From Bacteroidota bacterium (GTDB lineage: Bacteria > Bacteroidota > Bacteroidia > B-17B0 > Aurantibacillaceae): a stretch of 49,702 nt of DNA. Numbering within the stretch: the stretch's first letter is position 1; every line of letters starts with the position of its first letter. The stretch is taken from positions 179,628 through 229,329 of the forward strand of contig JAFDXR010000016.1 in assembly GCA_018267825.1 (NCBI GenBank), read 5' to 3'. The notes below the pieces were generated by a model. It was not told the origin of the DNA and ran no database searches. It was given only the letters and a program-made list of their open reading frames with translations. Positions 35,848 to 44,512 of the stretch are shown here, piece by piece. The position numbers and the translations under genes were made by a program.

Positions 35848-36693
35848 TTATGTTCTTTCTGTAATCCCTTTTAATATCAATTCAATTAACTCTTTATCCA
35901 ACTTCTCTATTTCATCAGAATATTCTAATGAATACTCGCTTAGTCTTCCAATGTTGCCGCTAAGTCTTTCTGAGAGAATTTTCATTATTTGTTTTTTCAA
36001 TGTGACTGAAAGCTTTAACGCGGCAGCCATATCCCTTCCTAATAGCCTTGCTCCTGCACTGATTTGAAAATGGATTTCCGACAAATCTTCTAAACAATCC
36101 AAATGTTCAGCATAAAATCTGTCTTGATTGAGCGTGAAATAATTTTTTAAAATAAATTGCAAATCATCCAAATCTTTTACTCTATCTGAAGGCTTTTCAT
36201 CCCAAGAAATTAATTTCAATATAAACAATCCCTCCATTGGAGTTACTCTGATATTGGTATTACCTAAAGTCATTTCCTGAGTGATTTGACCAACTTCCTT
36301 AAAACCAACTACAGATAATTCGATTTCTCTTTCTGTAAACGTTACAGTTCCCTTTTCTTCAATTTCTCCGTATGGTAAAATATCAATTACTGTATTCGTT
36401 TTATCATAAATTATTCGATAAGGCATTTTTGTGTCCCTAAACCCTGATTGTAATAAATCATTGAATAATTTTTCATACGTTTCCATATCTGGTAACATTA
36501 TTGCAAAATCAATATCCATTGTTCCTCTTGAGGGTTTAATACCAGATTCAAGAAGATTTATATCTCTTGCTTGAGCTCCAATTAAGTAACAACTTACGCC
36601 ATTCTTAACGCATATTTCATCAATTTTACTATATACCTCTTCAATAAAAGGTAAGCTAAGTTCTCTGTATGTTTTGTTCGAAATATTTTTCAT
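35848..36693 (-). CDS. AbiEii/AbiGii-type nucleotidyltransferase toxin
   Basis: The 281-residue protein has a nucleotidyltransferase core: YLIGAQARDINLL, then the acidic pair TMDIDFAIML (Asp-x-Asp), and a third acidic residue in VIDILPYGEI. A helical C-terminal half follows (DRVKDLDDLQFILKNYF). This fits the AbiEii/AbiGii toxin family, which modifies RNA in type IV toxin-antitoxin systems. Its 5' end overlaps the antitoxin-like gene by 38 bp, typical of co-translation. It likely gives phage defence or island stability. The enzyme family is fairly clear; the activity is inferred. Confidence 0.8.
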   Translation of the reverse strand: MKNISNKTYRELSLPFIEEVYSKIDEICVKNGVSCYLIGAQARDINLLESGIKPSRGTMDIDFAIMLPDMETYEKLFNDLLQSGFRDTKMPYRIIYDKTNTVIDILPYGEIEEKGTVTFTEREIELSVVGFKEVGQITQEMTLGNTNIRVTPMEGLFILKLISWDEKPSDRVKDLDDLQFILKNYFTLNQDRFYAEHLDCLEDLSEIHFQISAGARLLGRDMAAALKLSVTLKKQIMKILSERLSGNIGRLSEYSLEYSDEIEKLDKELIELILKGITERT

Positions 36694-37726
36694 AAATAAT
36701 GTGAGCTGTTTCTAAACATCTCATGTCCTTTGTTAATACTAGATCCGCGTATGTTAAAATAGGAGTTGTTTTATTTTCAGGAAGGTTTTGCTTCCAAAAT
36801 TTTTTATAGATTTTGATGTTTCCATATGGATCTGGAACTAATTTATAATTTCTAATTAAATCTGTTTTTGTTTCTTCAGTATATAAAGTTAAAATTGCAG
36901 GTTTAAGATAATTAGTTAAAAGATTAGCAGCTGCTTCTCCTCCCCAACAAGTCTTCTCAAAATTAAATTGCACATTCTGCCAATTATCAAAATCATTGGG
37001 ATTTAAAAATTTAAATGTACCAAGTTCTATAGTTGGTTTTAATTTCTCACCATATGCTTGAGTCCATTTATCTATGAGCTCTTCCATTTTAATAATTGTA
37101 AATTCATTTTTATTTTTTTTAAGCATAAAACCATCTTCAATTAATCCGTCAATAATTGGTTTAATGCTCCCTAAAGCTACTCCTGCTTTTTCTGCAATCT
37201 CTCTATAGGTTTGATTAATTAGATTGGGAGTTAATAAAAATTGATATGTAACTTTTAATCCTGCTTTGGCAAAAGGCCTATTTAATTTTTCTTTATGATA
37301 TTCTTTATTTTTCTTACCATCAATATTTATAAAGAAATAATTATGATTTTTGGTTTCGTTTATTAGACAATTTCCATTTATGTCTAAATAATCCAATCTT
37401 TCATTTTTAAGTAATTCCCTTGTTCTTGGAAGAATGTATTCAGCAATAATTATTGTCTTATGGTTTTTTAATTGTGTAAAATTCCTAGCAATATGCTCAT
37501 CTTTAAAGTGAGTTTGAGTCAAATAATCTGCTCGGTAAACCTCTTTGCCTTCTTTATATATTATAACCTGATCATTACCCCATCCTTTTTCATGGGGGCG
37601 CAAGGTAACTTTACAGCCACCACCTAGGATTTTCTCGAGCTGTTCTAATGCTTCGTGTAAAATCCTTTCTAATTGTATTTCTTCAGCTTTGTACACTTTT
37701 TGTAATATTTCAATTAATATGAACAC
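36656..37726 (-). CDS. AbiEi-family type IV antitoxin/repressor
   Basis: The 356-residue protein has a long N-terminal region and a winged-HTH segment at about residues 175-220 (QTYREIAEKAGVALGSIKPIIDGLIEDGFMLKK). The C-terminal half (ELGTFKFLNPND ... WGGEAAANLLTNYLKPAILTLYTEE) matches the Bacteroidota AbiEi-like layout. AbiEi proteins repress their own promoter and counter the AbiEii toxin. The start is GTG at 37726, inside one arm of a nested dyad, so the protein probably represses itself. It precedes and overlaps the toxin gene. Confidence 0.8.
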   Translation of the reverse strand: MFILIEILQKVYKAEEIQLERILHEALEQLEKILGGGCKVTLRPHEKGWGNDQVIIYKEGKEVYRADYLTQTHFKDEHIARNFTQLKNHKTIIIAEYILPRTRELLKNERLDYLDINGNCLINETKNHNYFFINIDGKKNKEYHKEKLNRPFAKAGLKVTYQFLLTPNLINQTYREIAEKAGVALGSIKPIIDGLIEDGFMLKKNKNEFTIIKMEELIDKWTQAYGEKLKPTIELGTFKFLNPNDFDNWQNVQFNFEKTCWGGEAAANLLTNYLKPAILTLYTEETKTDLIRNYKLVPDPYGNIKIYKKFWKQNLPENKTTPILTYADLVLTKDMRCLETAHIIYEKYFEQNIQRT

Positions 37727-37797
37727 TCAAAAATAATGAACATAATTCGGATTTGCAAATATTTGTTCACTATTTTAATTTGTTCATATTAATTGAA
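37709..37797. promoter_or_regulatory. Nested dyad operator of the AbiE-type operon
   Basis: An outer 16-bp perfect inverted repeat (37709-37724 and 37782-37797, GTTCATATTAATTGAA) and an inner 12-bp repeat (37731-37742 and 37764-37775, TGTTCACTATTT, 11 of 12) share one centre near 37753. All arms contain a TTGAAC/TGTTCA-type half-site. The left outer arm abuts the GTG start. AbiEi of streptococci represses through inverted repeats, so this is the likely autoregulatory operator. Confidence 0.7.
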
Positions 37798-37842
37798 CAG
37801 AACTAAATACCGGACAATGATTATTAAGCAATTGAAATACAA

Positions 37843-38270
37843 CTATTTAAACAAATAGCTTAATTGACGTTTAACTCCCGTTGAATTTATCCGAAGTTTA
37901 ACCATGGAAGGGCTAGCGTTATAATGCTCAGCTATTTCATCTATTTCCATTCTTTTTTTAAGGCCCAGATTAATCCATCACGAGTAATTTGCAACGTTGA
38001 ACCTAAATAATTTGCTTCTTCTTCTTGTTGTTGATCATAATCTCTCATGAAGAATGGAAGCTTAATATTTTGGTGTGTTTTAGGGTGCTGATGATCGCAT
38101 ATAACATGCGCCAACTCATGCATTAAATTACTCTGTTGACGTGTAGGAGCGTGAAGATGGTTATGGATAATAATTTTATTATCATTACCTGTAAGCATAG
38201 TTAAAGCAGACCAACCTTTATCTTTTGATTTAGTTCCAACAAGTAGACGGGAGAAGAAAGAAAATTCCAA
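37843..38270 (-). pseudogene. ImmA/IrrE metallopeptidase remnant, truncated and frameshifted
   Basis: The frame contains GWSALTMLTGNDNKIIIHNH and the zinc motif HELAHVICDH of the ImmA/IrrE family, whose members cleave phage or element repressors. About 60-70 N-terminal residues expected in the family are absent; the only start codon is a TTG in what seems to be recombinase-derived sequence near 38270. The annotated frame stops at 37941 just after a run of seven A. Adding one A opens a frame reading MEIDEIAEHYNASPSMVKLR and on to TAG at 37843, the expected C-terminal helix of this family. The gene is dead, or the homopolymer is a sequencing error. The N-terminal loss is independent. Confidence 0.78.
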
Positions 38271-39052
38271 ATAAATTTCAAACGGTTAGGGATGAGTTTC
38301 CATTGCGTGGTTTTTTGATATGTCCTGATTGTGGAAGAACACTCACTGCATCTGCCTCCAGAGGCAAAATGAAAACACTCTTTTACTATTATCATTGCAA
38401 CAAAGGATGTAAAGTGCGATACAAGGCCAATATCGTGAATGAAAAATTTGAAGAGCTTATAACAAGCCATATTACAAATGAACAAACCATTGATTTATTT
38501 TCTGTATTGATGAAGAATAGTTTAAAAGGCAGAAATACAATTGTTAGGTATGATATTGAAAAGCTTCAAAAAGATATTGATAAACAAAGACAAAGGTTAA
38601 AGAACGCAAAAGCAATGGTTTTGGATGGAGAGATTAGCGCAGATGATTATAAGGAAATGAAGCATGAAATAGAATCAAACCTTGAACGTTTAGAAAGCGA
38701 TCAAACTAAAATCAGAAACTCTTTAGAGAATTATTCGGTAATGGTAGATGATGGTTTAGGAGTTATGAAAGAAATTCAAAAAAGCTATAGAACCTACGAT
38801 ACTGTTGCAAAGCAGAGAATAATCAGTGCTTTTTATCCGGAAAAGCTCATTTTTGAAAATTCAGGATATCGAACTCCAAAAACTTTAAGGGTGCTTGAGC
38901 TGATGAGCAGAACTGGCGAGGGTTTTAGGAGAAATAAAAAAGGGAAGAAAACTGATTTTTCAGTTTCTTCCCTCGAAGTGGACCCGGAGGGATTCGAACC
39001 CTCGTCCAAACAAGGAATTAATAAGCTTTCTACATGTTTAAAATGTATTTGA
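38234..39052 (+). pseudogene. Large serine recombinase remnant, C-terminal part
   Basis: The open frame follows TAG at 38231 and begins DGRRKKIPNKFQTVRDEFPLRGFLICPDCGRTL, the zinc-ribbon start of large serine recombinases. A second Cys pair in HCNKGC and a coiled coil (DIEKLQKDIDKQRQRLKNAK) follow. The N-terminal resolvase catalytic domain and recombinase domain (about 200-300 residues) are missing, so it cannot act. After RTGEGFRRN the frame runs through the tmRNA terminator (38936-38972) and about 70 bases of the tmRNA 3' end before stopping. This suggests the gene lay at the attachment site. Confidence 0.82.
38936..38972 (-). terminator. ssrA: Terminator of the tmRNA gene
   Basis: On the minus strand GGGAAGAAACTGA, loop AAAA and TCAGTTTTCTTCCC pair with one bulged base and are followed by six T. 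It starts 6 bp after the mature tmRNA 3' end. It also lies inside the recombinase remnant frame on the other strand. Confidence 0.85.
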
Positions 39053-39340
39053 TTGTCGGTCTAAGCCAGGCATACATTTAAACCAAACTTAAACTTAGAT
39101 GCTGATATTGCCACCGCTAACATCATCACGGCAACAACCTGTTATTTTATGATGCAGTACTTCTGTCGCTAAACAGGAGCGCTACAGAAACTGCAAAGGT
39201 TGCTTGATCTTGGATTAAGCAGCCATGGCGTAGTTATTTTCGCCAAATAAAAGTTTGAGAATTCGGATTAAAGTGCAACGTTCACAACGCACTACATGCT
39301 TACCTATCAACTGCTCTCGCTGTCAAAACCGGTCGGGCCC
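38979..39340 (-). ncRNA. ssrA: tmRNA (transfer-messenger RNA)
   Basis: The 5' end GGGCCCGACCGG pairs with the 3' end CGGGTCC as a 7-bp acceptor stem with discriminator A; CCA is not encoded. The T-arm GAGGGTTCGAATCCCTC is at the 3' end. The tag frame GGC GAA AAT AAC TAC GCC ATG GCT GCT TAA (39244-39215) gives GENNYAMAA; Bacteroides has GENNYALAA. It rescues stalled ribosomes by trans-translation. The serine recombinase remnant abuts its 3' end, so it is the likely attachment site. Confidence 0.95.
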
Positions 39341-39373
39341 ATAAGTCAAATAACTGCCTGTAAAGATACGCAA

Positions 39374-41752
39374 TTATTTCGTGATCACGATGGGTTTATT
39401 GGCCCTGCCTGAAGCCGTGGTCAGCGTCACTATATAAACACCGTTTTTCAGATCACTCACATCAACAGGGTACGTAAACATATTGTCTAACTCCGCCTGC
39501 TCTTCAAAAATAAGACGCCCCGACATATCCCGGATCTGAATCCTGGCATGCTTTCCATCCTTGAAATGTCCTGTCAGATCAATATGATCCGTCGCCGGAT
39601 TCGGCACAACCGAAAAATAATTTTCCGCATCTATCACCTGGGCTACACCGGTAGTTATTACACAATTATTTACCAGTGCTTTCATAATGGCTTCATAATC
39701 CTTATCCACCACTTCCACCACCTGGTTAATGCAAACCTGTGAGGTGGCATTGGCGTAATAAATCCGGCACAATGGCTGAGGCGTATTGCTTTTTCCTATT
39801 GTCGAATCCTTGTACGACAAACAAATCACTTTCGTGCCACCGGCATTAAAATCAGGATTCTCAGGGTACTGGGTAGCCGGCACCAGGTTCACGGCATTCA
39901 AAATAGTAGCACCGGAAATGGTGAATTCATAACCCAGAATCTTCGCTGTTGGATTCGTCACATACACATCAAAATAATTCTGCGACGAATTAAAATTTCC
40001 GATGCTGAACGTAGCCGTATAATTCGGATTGACAACCCCTCTCGGGAATACACACTTGGTATTGTTCGGTGCGCCGTGCATGGCGCAGTTTACCATCAAT
40101 GCGGCATCCCACACTGTAATACTGTTGGTATTATTCAGGTCGTTACAGGCATTCGGAGCAATGGAACTGTTCAGAATATTAGATACATACAACTGAGCAT
40201 CCGTATTCTGCTGAAGCCCGTTATTATTCAGATCGCCCATTTTGGCTGTACCATTGCAGGTACCGTTACAGTCTATAGTCGCATTACCATACTGTACCCC
40301 CATACAATCCTGGTATGGCAGGCAATTCGGCAACAACACATAATTTTTCTGGCCGGCAGAGTTCTGTGTAATGCGCAGACATACCTGCGCCCAGTTATTG
40401 GTATAAGTCAGTTCATAATTACCTAAAGCATCCGGCGATTGGTCCCAGTTTACCTTGGTAGCCAGCACATACTGACCTGTATCTACATCCGTAATATCAA
40501 CCCACTGACAGTCGAGCCCGGCACTGTATATATCGCCGCAACCATTGGTAATTCCCATATTACTGCAGCTGTACTTGGCAATACCGCCGCCCGGGCAACC
40601 ATCAAAGTCAAGCACACAAAATCCATTCTTGAAACCGATCGGGATCAGCTGGCCGTTTTGTTTATACAACCGGTATTCGGCATAACCTTCGTAATGCGCA
40701 TGTCCATGACAGTTGTTGAATGTAAACTGACCGGGGTGCGACGACGGATTACCGATGTAATAATCCATCGTTCCGATATTCTTAATATATGTATCAAAGT
40801 TAATAACTGTACGCGTACCATATCCGTTGAGACAACCCTCTACCACTCTGCAATCGCCTGCCGGTGCTGTCACAGTACCAAGGTACATGGAACTTTGAAA
40901 GCGTGGCTGATCTATTGTCAGATCCGGTCCAGGGCAGGTTGGATCCGGATAATATTTGCAGGAACCATCATCGACCGAAGCGAGCGGATTGTAGTTACAG
41001 GCCGTTGGACTTGTACAACCCGTTACCGGTCCCTGGTAATTGATGGCAAAATTAATAGCTGCCGTACAGGTTGCACTGCTGGCTCCTACCCGTATGTAAT
41101 AGGTCTTGGCGGTATCAAGTGCTCCGGTAATCTGCGACAGCGTGCCACAAAAATCGTCGTTGTAAAAAATAGTGCCCGTATTATTGCTTGTTTTCGGTGC
41201 CGAACAATTATCATAAATCCAGAGCTTGGTATCGCAACTGTTGGTTAAGCCACACATGGTTATATTATAAATTCCAAGTTGTGCCGGCTTGAACTTATAA
41301 TAATATTCCTGCCCCGGAGCGGTGTATGTACCCGTGGTAGCCGAAAATGCCGTCGCACAGCTTTCACCTGGACCACAGTTGAAATTGGTTACATAGGTAT
41401 TGCTGAATTGTCCGTTGTGGTTTATCACCACAACACCATTTACATAAATAACAAAATGCCCGTTACCATAGCCACAGCAGATTCCATCGCCGTAGGCATC
41501 GTTAATGGTAAACTTCAAACAGGTGGTCGATGGTGTACACACCGTGCTGGTATAGGTAGTGGCCTGCGCCATAGAGCCGGGATCTGTCATAAGCACATTA
41601 CCCAGTTTATCGGTAAGCTGCCAGCTGGTTTCAGATGGGTAATTGTCGGTGGTAAGTACCACTTTTACTTCAATTTGCCCGGCCGGACATGTAGCCCTCG
41701 AAACACCGGTAAACAAACAAAAAAACAACAGGAATAGTATGATTTTATTCAT
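39374..41752 (-). CDS. Secreted lysyl-oxidase-family protein with dockerin-like and T9SS domains
   Basis: The 792-residue protein has a signal peptide and two beta-rich N-terminal modules (about 25-240). A lysyl-oxidase domain (about 275-465) holds copper ligands in CHGHAH (His349, 351, 353). Lys375 in GFKNGFC and Tyr409 in DIYSAGLDCQWVDITDV match human LOX Lys320 and Tyr355, which form the LTQ cofactor; the spacing is 34 against 35. A dockerin-like segment GDLNNNGLQQNTDAQLYVSN follows, and a T9SS sorting domain (VVPNPATDHIDLTG ... NGVYIVTLTTASGR) ends the protein. It probably oxidises amines or lysines of extracellular polymers or proteins. Cofactor residues are seen; the substrate is unknown. 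Confidence 0.88.
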   Translation of the reverse strand: MNKIILFLLFFCLFTGVSRATCPAGQIEVKVVLTTDNYPSETSWQLTDKLGNVLMTDPGSMAQATTYTSTVCTPSTTCLKFTINDAYGDGICCGYGNGHFVIYVNGVVVINHNGQFSNTYVTNFNCGPGESCATAFSATTGTYTAPGQEYYYKFKPAQLGIYNITMCGLTNSCDTKLWIYDNCSAPKTSNNTGTIFYNDDFCGTLSQITGALDTAKTYYIRVGASSATCTAAINFAINYQGPVTGCTSPTACNYNPLASVDDGSCKYYPDPTCPGPDLTIDQPRFQSSMYLGTVTAPAGDCRVVEGCLNGYGTRTVINFDTYIKNIGTMDYYIGNPSSHPGQFTFNNCHGHAHYEGYAEYRLYKQNGQLIPIGFKNGFCVLDFDGCPGGGIAKYSCSNMGITNGCGDIYSAGLDCQWVDITDVDTGQYVLATKVNWDQSPDALGNYELTYTNNWAQVCLRITQNSAGQKNYVLLPNCLPYQDCMGVQYGNATIDCNGTCNGTAKMGDLNNNGLQQNTDAQLYVSNILNSSIAPNACNDLNNTNSITVWDAALMVNCAMHGAPNNTKCVFPRGVVNPNYTATFSIGNFNSSQNYFDVYVTNPTAKILGYEFTISGATILNAVNLVPATQYPENPDFNAGGTKVICLSYKDSTIGKSNTPQPLCRIYYANATSQVCINQVVEVVDKDYEAIMKALVNNCVITTGVAQVIDAENYFSVVPNPATDHIDLTGHFKDGKHARIQIRDMSGRLIFEEQAELDNMFTYPVDVSDLKNGVYIVTLTTASGRANKPIVITK

Positions 41753-41779
41753 GACACGAATGGATTAAAAATGTAAGTT

Positions 41780-41787
41780 TATATTTG
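41780..41787 (+). promoter_or_regulatory. Candidate -7 box upstream of the dehydrogenase gene
   Basis: TATATTTG fits the TAnnTTTG consensus and lies 73 bp before ATG 41861 in the divergent gap. No clear -33 TTTG is visible at the usual distance. Confidence 0.35.
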
Positions 41788-41860
41788 TACTAAATTAATG
41801 TAATTCTGAAGATTTTGAAGAAAATTAACTCAGAAAATATAGCCCTTAACTAAATTTAAT

Positions 41861-43066
41861 ATGAATAAACTCAAAATAGGTGTTCTCCGTGAAGAGAAAA
41901 GCCCACCGGATAAACGTGTGCCATTAACCCCACTCATCTGTACAGAATTATTACGTCAGTATCCCAACCTCGAAATTGTGGTACAACCCAGCAAAATTCG
42001 CTGCTACAGCGACGACGAATACCTTGCCTTCGGATTAACCCTGCAGGAAGACCTGAGCGACTGCGATGTACTCATGGGCGTGAAAGAAGTGCCGAAGGAC
42101 AAACTGATTCCGGGAAAAAAATATTTCTTCTTCTCGCATACCATCAAAAAACAGCCTCATAACGAGAAACTGATGAAGACACTCATCGAGAAGAAGATTC
42201 AGATGATCGATTATGAAACCCTGACCGACAAAAACCACAACCGAATCATTGGTTTCGGGCGTTATGCCGGCATCGTGGGGGCATATAACGGGATCCTGGG
42301 CTATGGCCGTAAATATGACCTGTTCCAGATCAAACCGGCTAACCTGTGCCGCGACCGGGCCGAAATGGAAGAAGAACTCAAACGAGTAAAACTACCCAAT
42401 ATTAAAATTGCACTTACCGGTGGTGGCCGTGTGGCCAATGGAGCCATCGAAACCCTGTCGGCACTGCGTATCCGCAAGGTAACTCCCGAAGAATACCTCA
42501 TGACCTCTTTCCGCGAACCGGTATATGTTCAGCTCAACCCCCGCGATTATGTAGAACGTGAAGGCGATCATAATTTCGACCTGAACGATTTCTTTGCACA
42601 TCCTGAACATTTTGTCTCCAAATTTCCGGCCTATACCAAAGAAACGGATGTGTACATTTCAGCGCATTTCTGGGATCCACGCTCTCCTAAAATGTTCACC
42701 AGGGAGGATATGAAAAAAAGTGATTTTCATATCAGCGTGGTAGCCGATATTACCTGCGATATTGACGGCAGTGTGCCTACAACCCTCAGAGCAAGCACCA
42801 TTGCACAGCCCTTTTACGGTTACAATCCTAAAACCGATAAAGAAGACGTACCTTTCAACAAGGAAACCATTTGCATTATGGCGGTAGATAACCTGCCATG
42901 CGAACTGCCCCGCGATGCGAGCGACGATTTCGGCAAAGACCTCATGGAACGTGTATTGCCTGCCCTGTTTACCGGCGACAAAGACGGGATCATTGAAAGA
43001 GCCAGTATTTGCAAGGACGGGAAGCTTACAGCACCTTTCGACTACTTAAAAGATTATGCTTATTAA
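41861..43066 (+). CDS. Saccharopine/alanine dehydrogenase-family NAD(P)-dependent oxidoreductase
   Basis: The 401-residue protein has the N-terminal AlaDH/PNT-type domain (KIGVLREEKSPPDKRVPLTPL, VLMGVKEVP, KKYFFFSHTIKKQP) and a Rossmann segment KIALTGGGRVANGAIETL. It matches proteins annotated in Bacteroidota as NAD(P)-dependent oxidoreductase or lysine-forming saccharopine dehydrogenase. The likely reaction is saccharopine or alanine oxidation with NAD; which one cannot be settled from motifs. It is divergent from the lysyl-oxidase gene, which may be coincidence. Sequence composition is core-like. Confidence 0.8.
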   Translation: MNKLKIGVLREEKSPPDKRVPLTPLICTELLRQYPNLEIVVQPSKIRCYSDDEYLAFGLTLQEDLSDCDVLMGVKEVPKDKLIPGKKYFFFSHTIKKQPHNEKLMKTLIEKKIQMIDYETLTDKNHNRIIGFGRYAGIVGAYNGILGYGRKYDLFQIKPANLCRDRAEMEEELKRVKLPNIKIALTGGGRVANGAIETLSALRIRKVTPEEYLMTSFREPVYVQLNPRDYVEREGDHNFDLNDFFAHPEHFVSKFPAYTKETDVYISAHFWDPRSPKMFTREDMKKSDFHISVVADITCDIDGSVPTTLRASTIAQPFYGYNPKTDKEDVPFNKETICIMAVDNLPCELPRDASDDFGKDLMERVLPALFTGDKDGIIERASICKDGKLTAPFDYLKDYAY

Positions 43067-43106
43067 ACCTTCGTGTTTTTGGGCAGTCTAATGACAAACC
43101 TACGGT

Positions 43107-43655
43107 ATGCAGCATTATTCTGATCAGGACATTCTCGGTATGTACAGGGACGAAAGTTCCAGGAACATGGCCCTGCATCACCTGATCCAGAAATACCAGC
43201 AGAAACTTTACTGGCACATTCGCAAAATCATCATCAGTCACGACGACACCGATGATGTTTTGCAGAATACATTTATCAAGGTCTGGAAAGGCCTGGACGG
43301 CTTCAAAGAAGAGTCGCAGCTCTATACCTGGCTTTACCGCATTGCTACCAATGAGTCGCTGACCTTTCTCAAACAGAAACAAAAAGCCAATACCACATCC
43401 ATTCATCCCATTGAATATCAGTTAAGTAAATCGCTCGAAAGCGACAATTACTTTAAAGGAGATGAGATTCAGCTCAAATTACAGAAAGCCATTTTAACCC
43501 TGCCCGAAAAGCAAAGGATTGTGTTCAATATGCGCTATTATGATGAAATGCCTTACGAGGAAATGTCGGAGATCCTGGAAACTTCCGTGGGTGCCCTGAA
43601 AGCCTCATACCATCATGCCGCCAAAAAAATAGAAGATTTTTTAGTGAATCATTAA
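43107..43655 (+). CDS. ECF-type RNA polymerase sigma factor
   Basis: The 182-residue protein has sigma region 2 (HHLIQKYQQKLYWHIRKIII ... DDTDDVLQNTFIKVWKGLDGF and LYTWLYRIATNESL) and region 4 (LPEKQRIVFNMRYYDEMPYE followed by EMSEILETSVGALKASYHHA). It starts at ATG 43107. A membrane-anchored protein follows 32 bp later, the usual place for an anti-sigma factor. It likely responds to envelope signals and controls the downstream genes. Confidence 0.93.
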   Translation: MQHYSDQDILGMYRDESSRNMALHHLIQKYQQKLYWHIRKIIISHDDTDDVLQNTFIKVWKGLDGFKEESQLYTWLYRIATNESLTFLKQKQKANTTSIHPIEYQLSKSLESDNYFKGDEIQLKLQKAILTLPEKQRIVFNMRYYDEMPYEEMSEILETSVGALKASYHHAAKKIEDFLVNH

Positions 43656-43687
43656 ACTTAAACATACAAACCCAGTCAAACCCACAA

Positions 43688-44512
43688 ATGCAACATCCTG
43701 AGAATAACCACGACGAAATGGGCTTACCGTTCAAAAAAGACGGGCATAACCCTTTTTCATCTCCGGATGGGTATTTCAATGATCTGGGTAAAAAACTCAT
43801 GCATCGCATTGAACTCGAGGAAGAGCTCCGCGAGTTTAAAATGCTGGGCGCCATCCCGAAACAACAAGCCTATACAGTTCCACAAAATTATTTTGCACAG
43901 CAGGCCAATGCCCTGGAATACCAACAGGAACTGGCCTCCTATCCTGCCCTTGCTGCTTTGCATAAACCGGCTCTGCAATCACCGGAACCGGCCTACTTCG
44001 ATGAACTGGAACAACGTCTGCTGAGTAAAGCCGAATGGGTACAGGAACTGGCTGCCTACCCGGCATTGCAGGCTATAGACAATGTACACGGTTTTGAAAT
44101 GGCTCCGGGTTATTTTGATAACCTCTCTTACGAAGTGCGTAAGAAAATTGCCAGCCAGCAGCACATCCGGCCGGGTATTCTGGAACGTGTGATTGCCTTT
44201 ATTTTCAAACCGCAGGTATCACTTGCATTCGCCTGTGCGATTGCCATCGGAATTTCATTTCTGATTTATAAACCGGAAACCGCAGTACCTGATGGAAACT
44301 GCAAAACCCTGGCCTGCCTGGAAAAAAGCGACATTCTGAGCGACGACAAAGTGATGCATTCACTGGATGAGGAAAACCTGATGGATGTGGTGGATGTTGA
44401 AAAACTGGATAAACAGATCAACAAGCCCGTTCATGTTAGCGACACTGCAGCCTCCCGCGAAGAATATATCATCGATAATGTAAACACCGATCAATTGCTG
44501 GAAGAATTATAA
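43688..44512 (+). CDS. Putative anti-sigma factor with PxxYF repeats
   Basis: The 274-residue protein has a single membrane helix at about residues 180-195 (SLAFACAIAIGISFLIY). The N-terminal cytoplasmic part has four spaced P-x(1-3)-YF motifs (SPDGYFNDL, VPQNYFAQQ, SPEPAYFDEL, APGYFDNL), each followed by a helix with ELxxYPAL-like text. The C-terminal periplasmic part is acidic. Position after an ECF sigma gene and the topology suggest an anti-sigma factor. The stop overlaps the next gene's start by one base. Confidence 0.78.
   Translation: MQHPENNHDEMGLPFKKDGHNPFSSPDGYFNDLGKKLMHRIELEEELREFKMLGAIPKQQAYTVPQNYFAQQANALEYQQELASYPALAALHKPALQSPEPAYFDELEQRLLSKAEWVQELAAYPALQAIDNVHGFEMAPGYFDNLSYEVRKKIASQQHIRPGILERVIAFIFKPQVSLAFACAIAIGISFLIYKPETAVPDGNCKTLACLEKSDILSDDKVMHSLDEENLMDVVDVEKLDKQINKPVHVSDTAASREEYIIDNVNTDQLLEEL

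Noticed and set aside
37941..38270. Intact ImmA/IrrE gene
   Set aside because: The N-terminal third is missing and the C-terminal helix is out of frame after an A7 run.
38201..38485. 94-residue minus-strand open frame
   Set aside because: It lies antisense to the zinc-ribbon of the recombinase remnant and its text shows no family features.
40439..41248. 269-residue plus-strand open frame
   Set aside because: It is a shadow of the lysyl-oxidase-family gene, with no recognisable domain and no start context.
41753..43066. Functional link between lysyl oxidase and the saccharopine/alanine dehydrogenase
   Set aside because: Both families touch lysine chemistry, but one is extracellular and one cytoplasmic, and divergent placement alone is not evidence.
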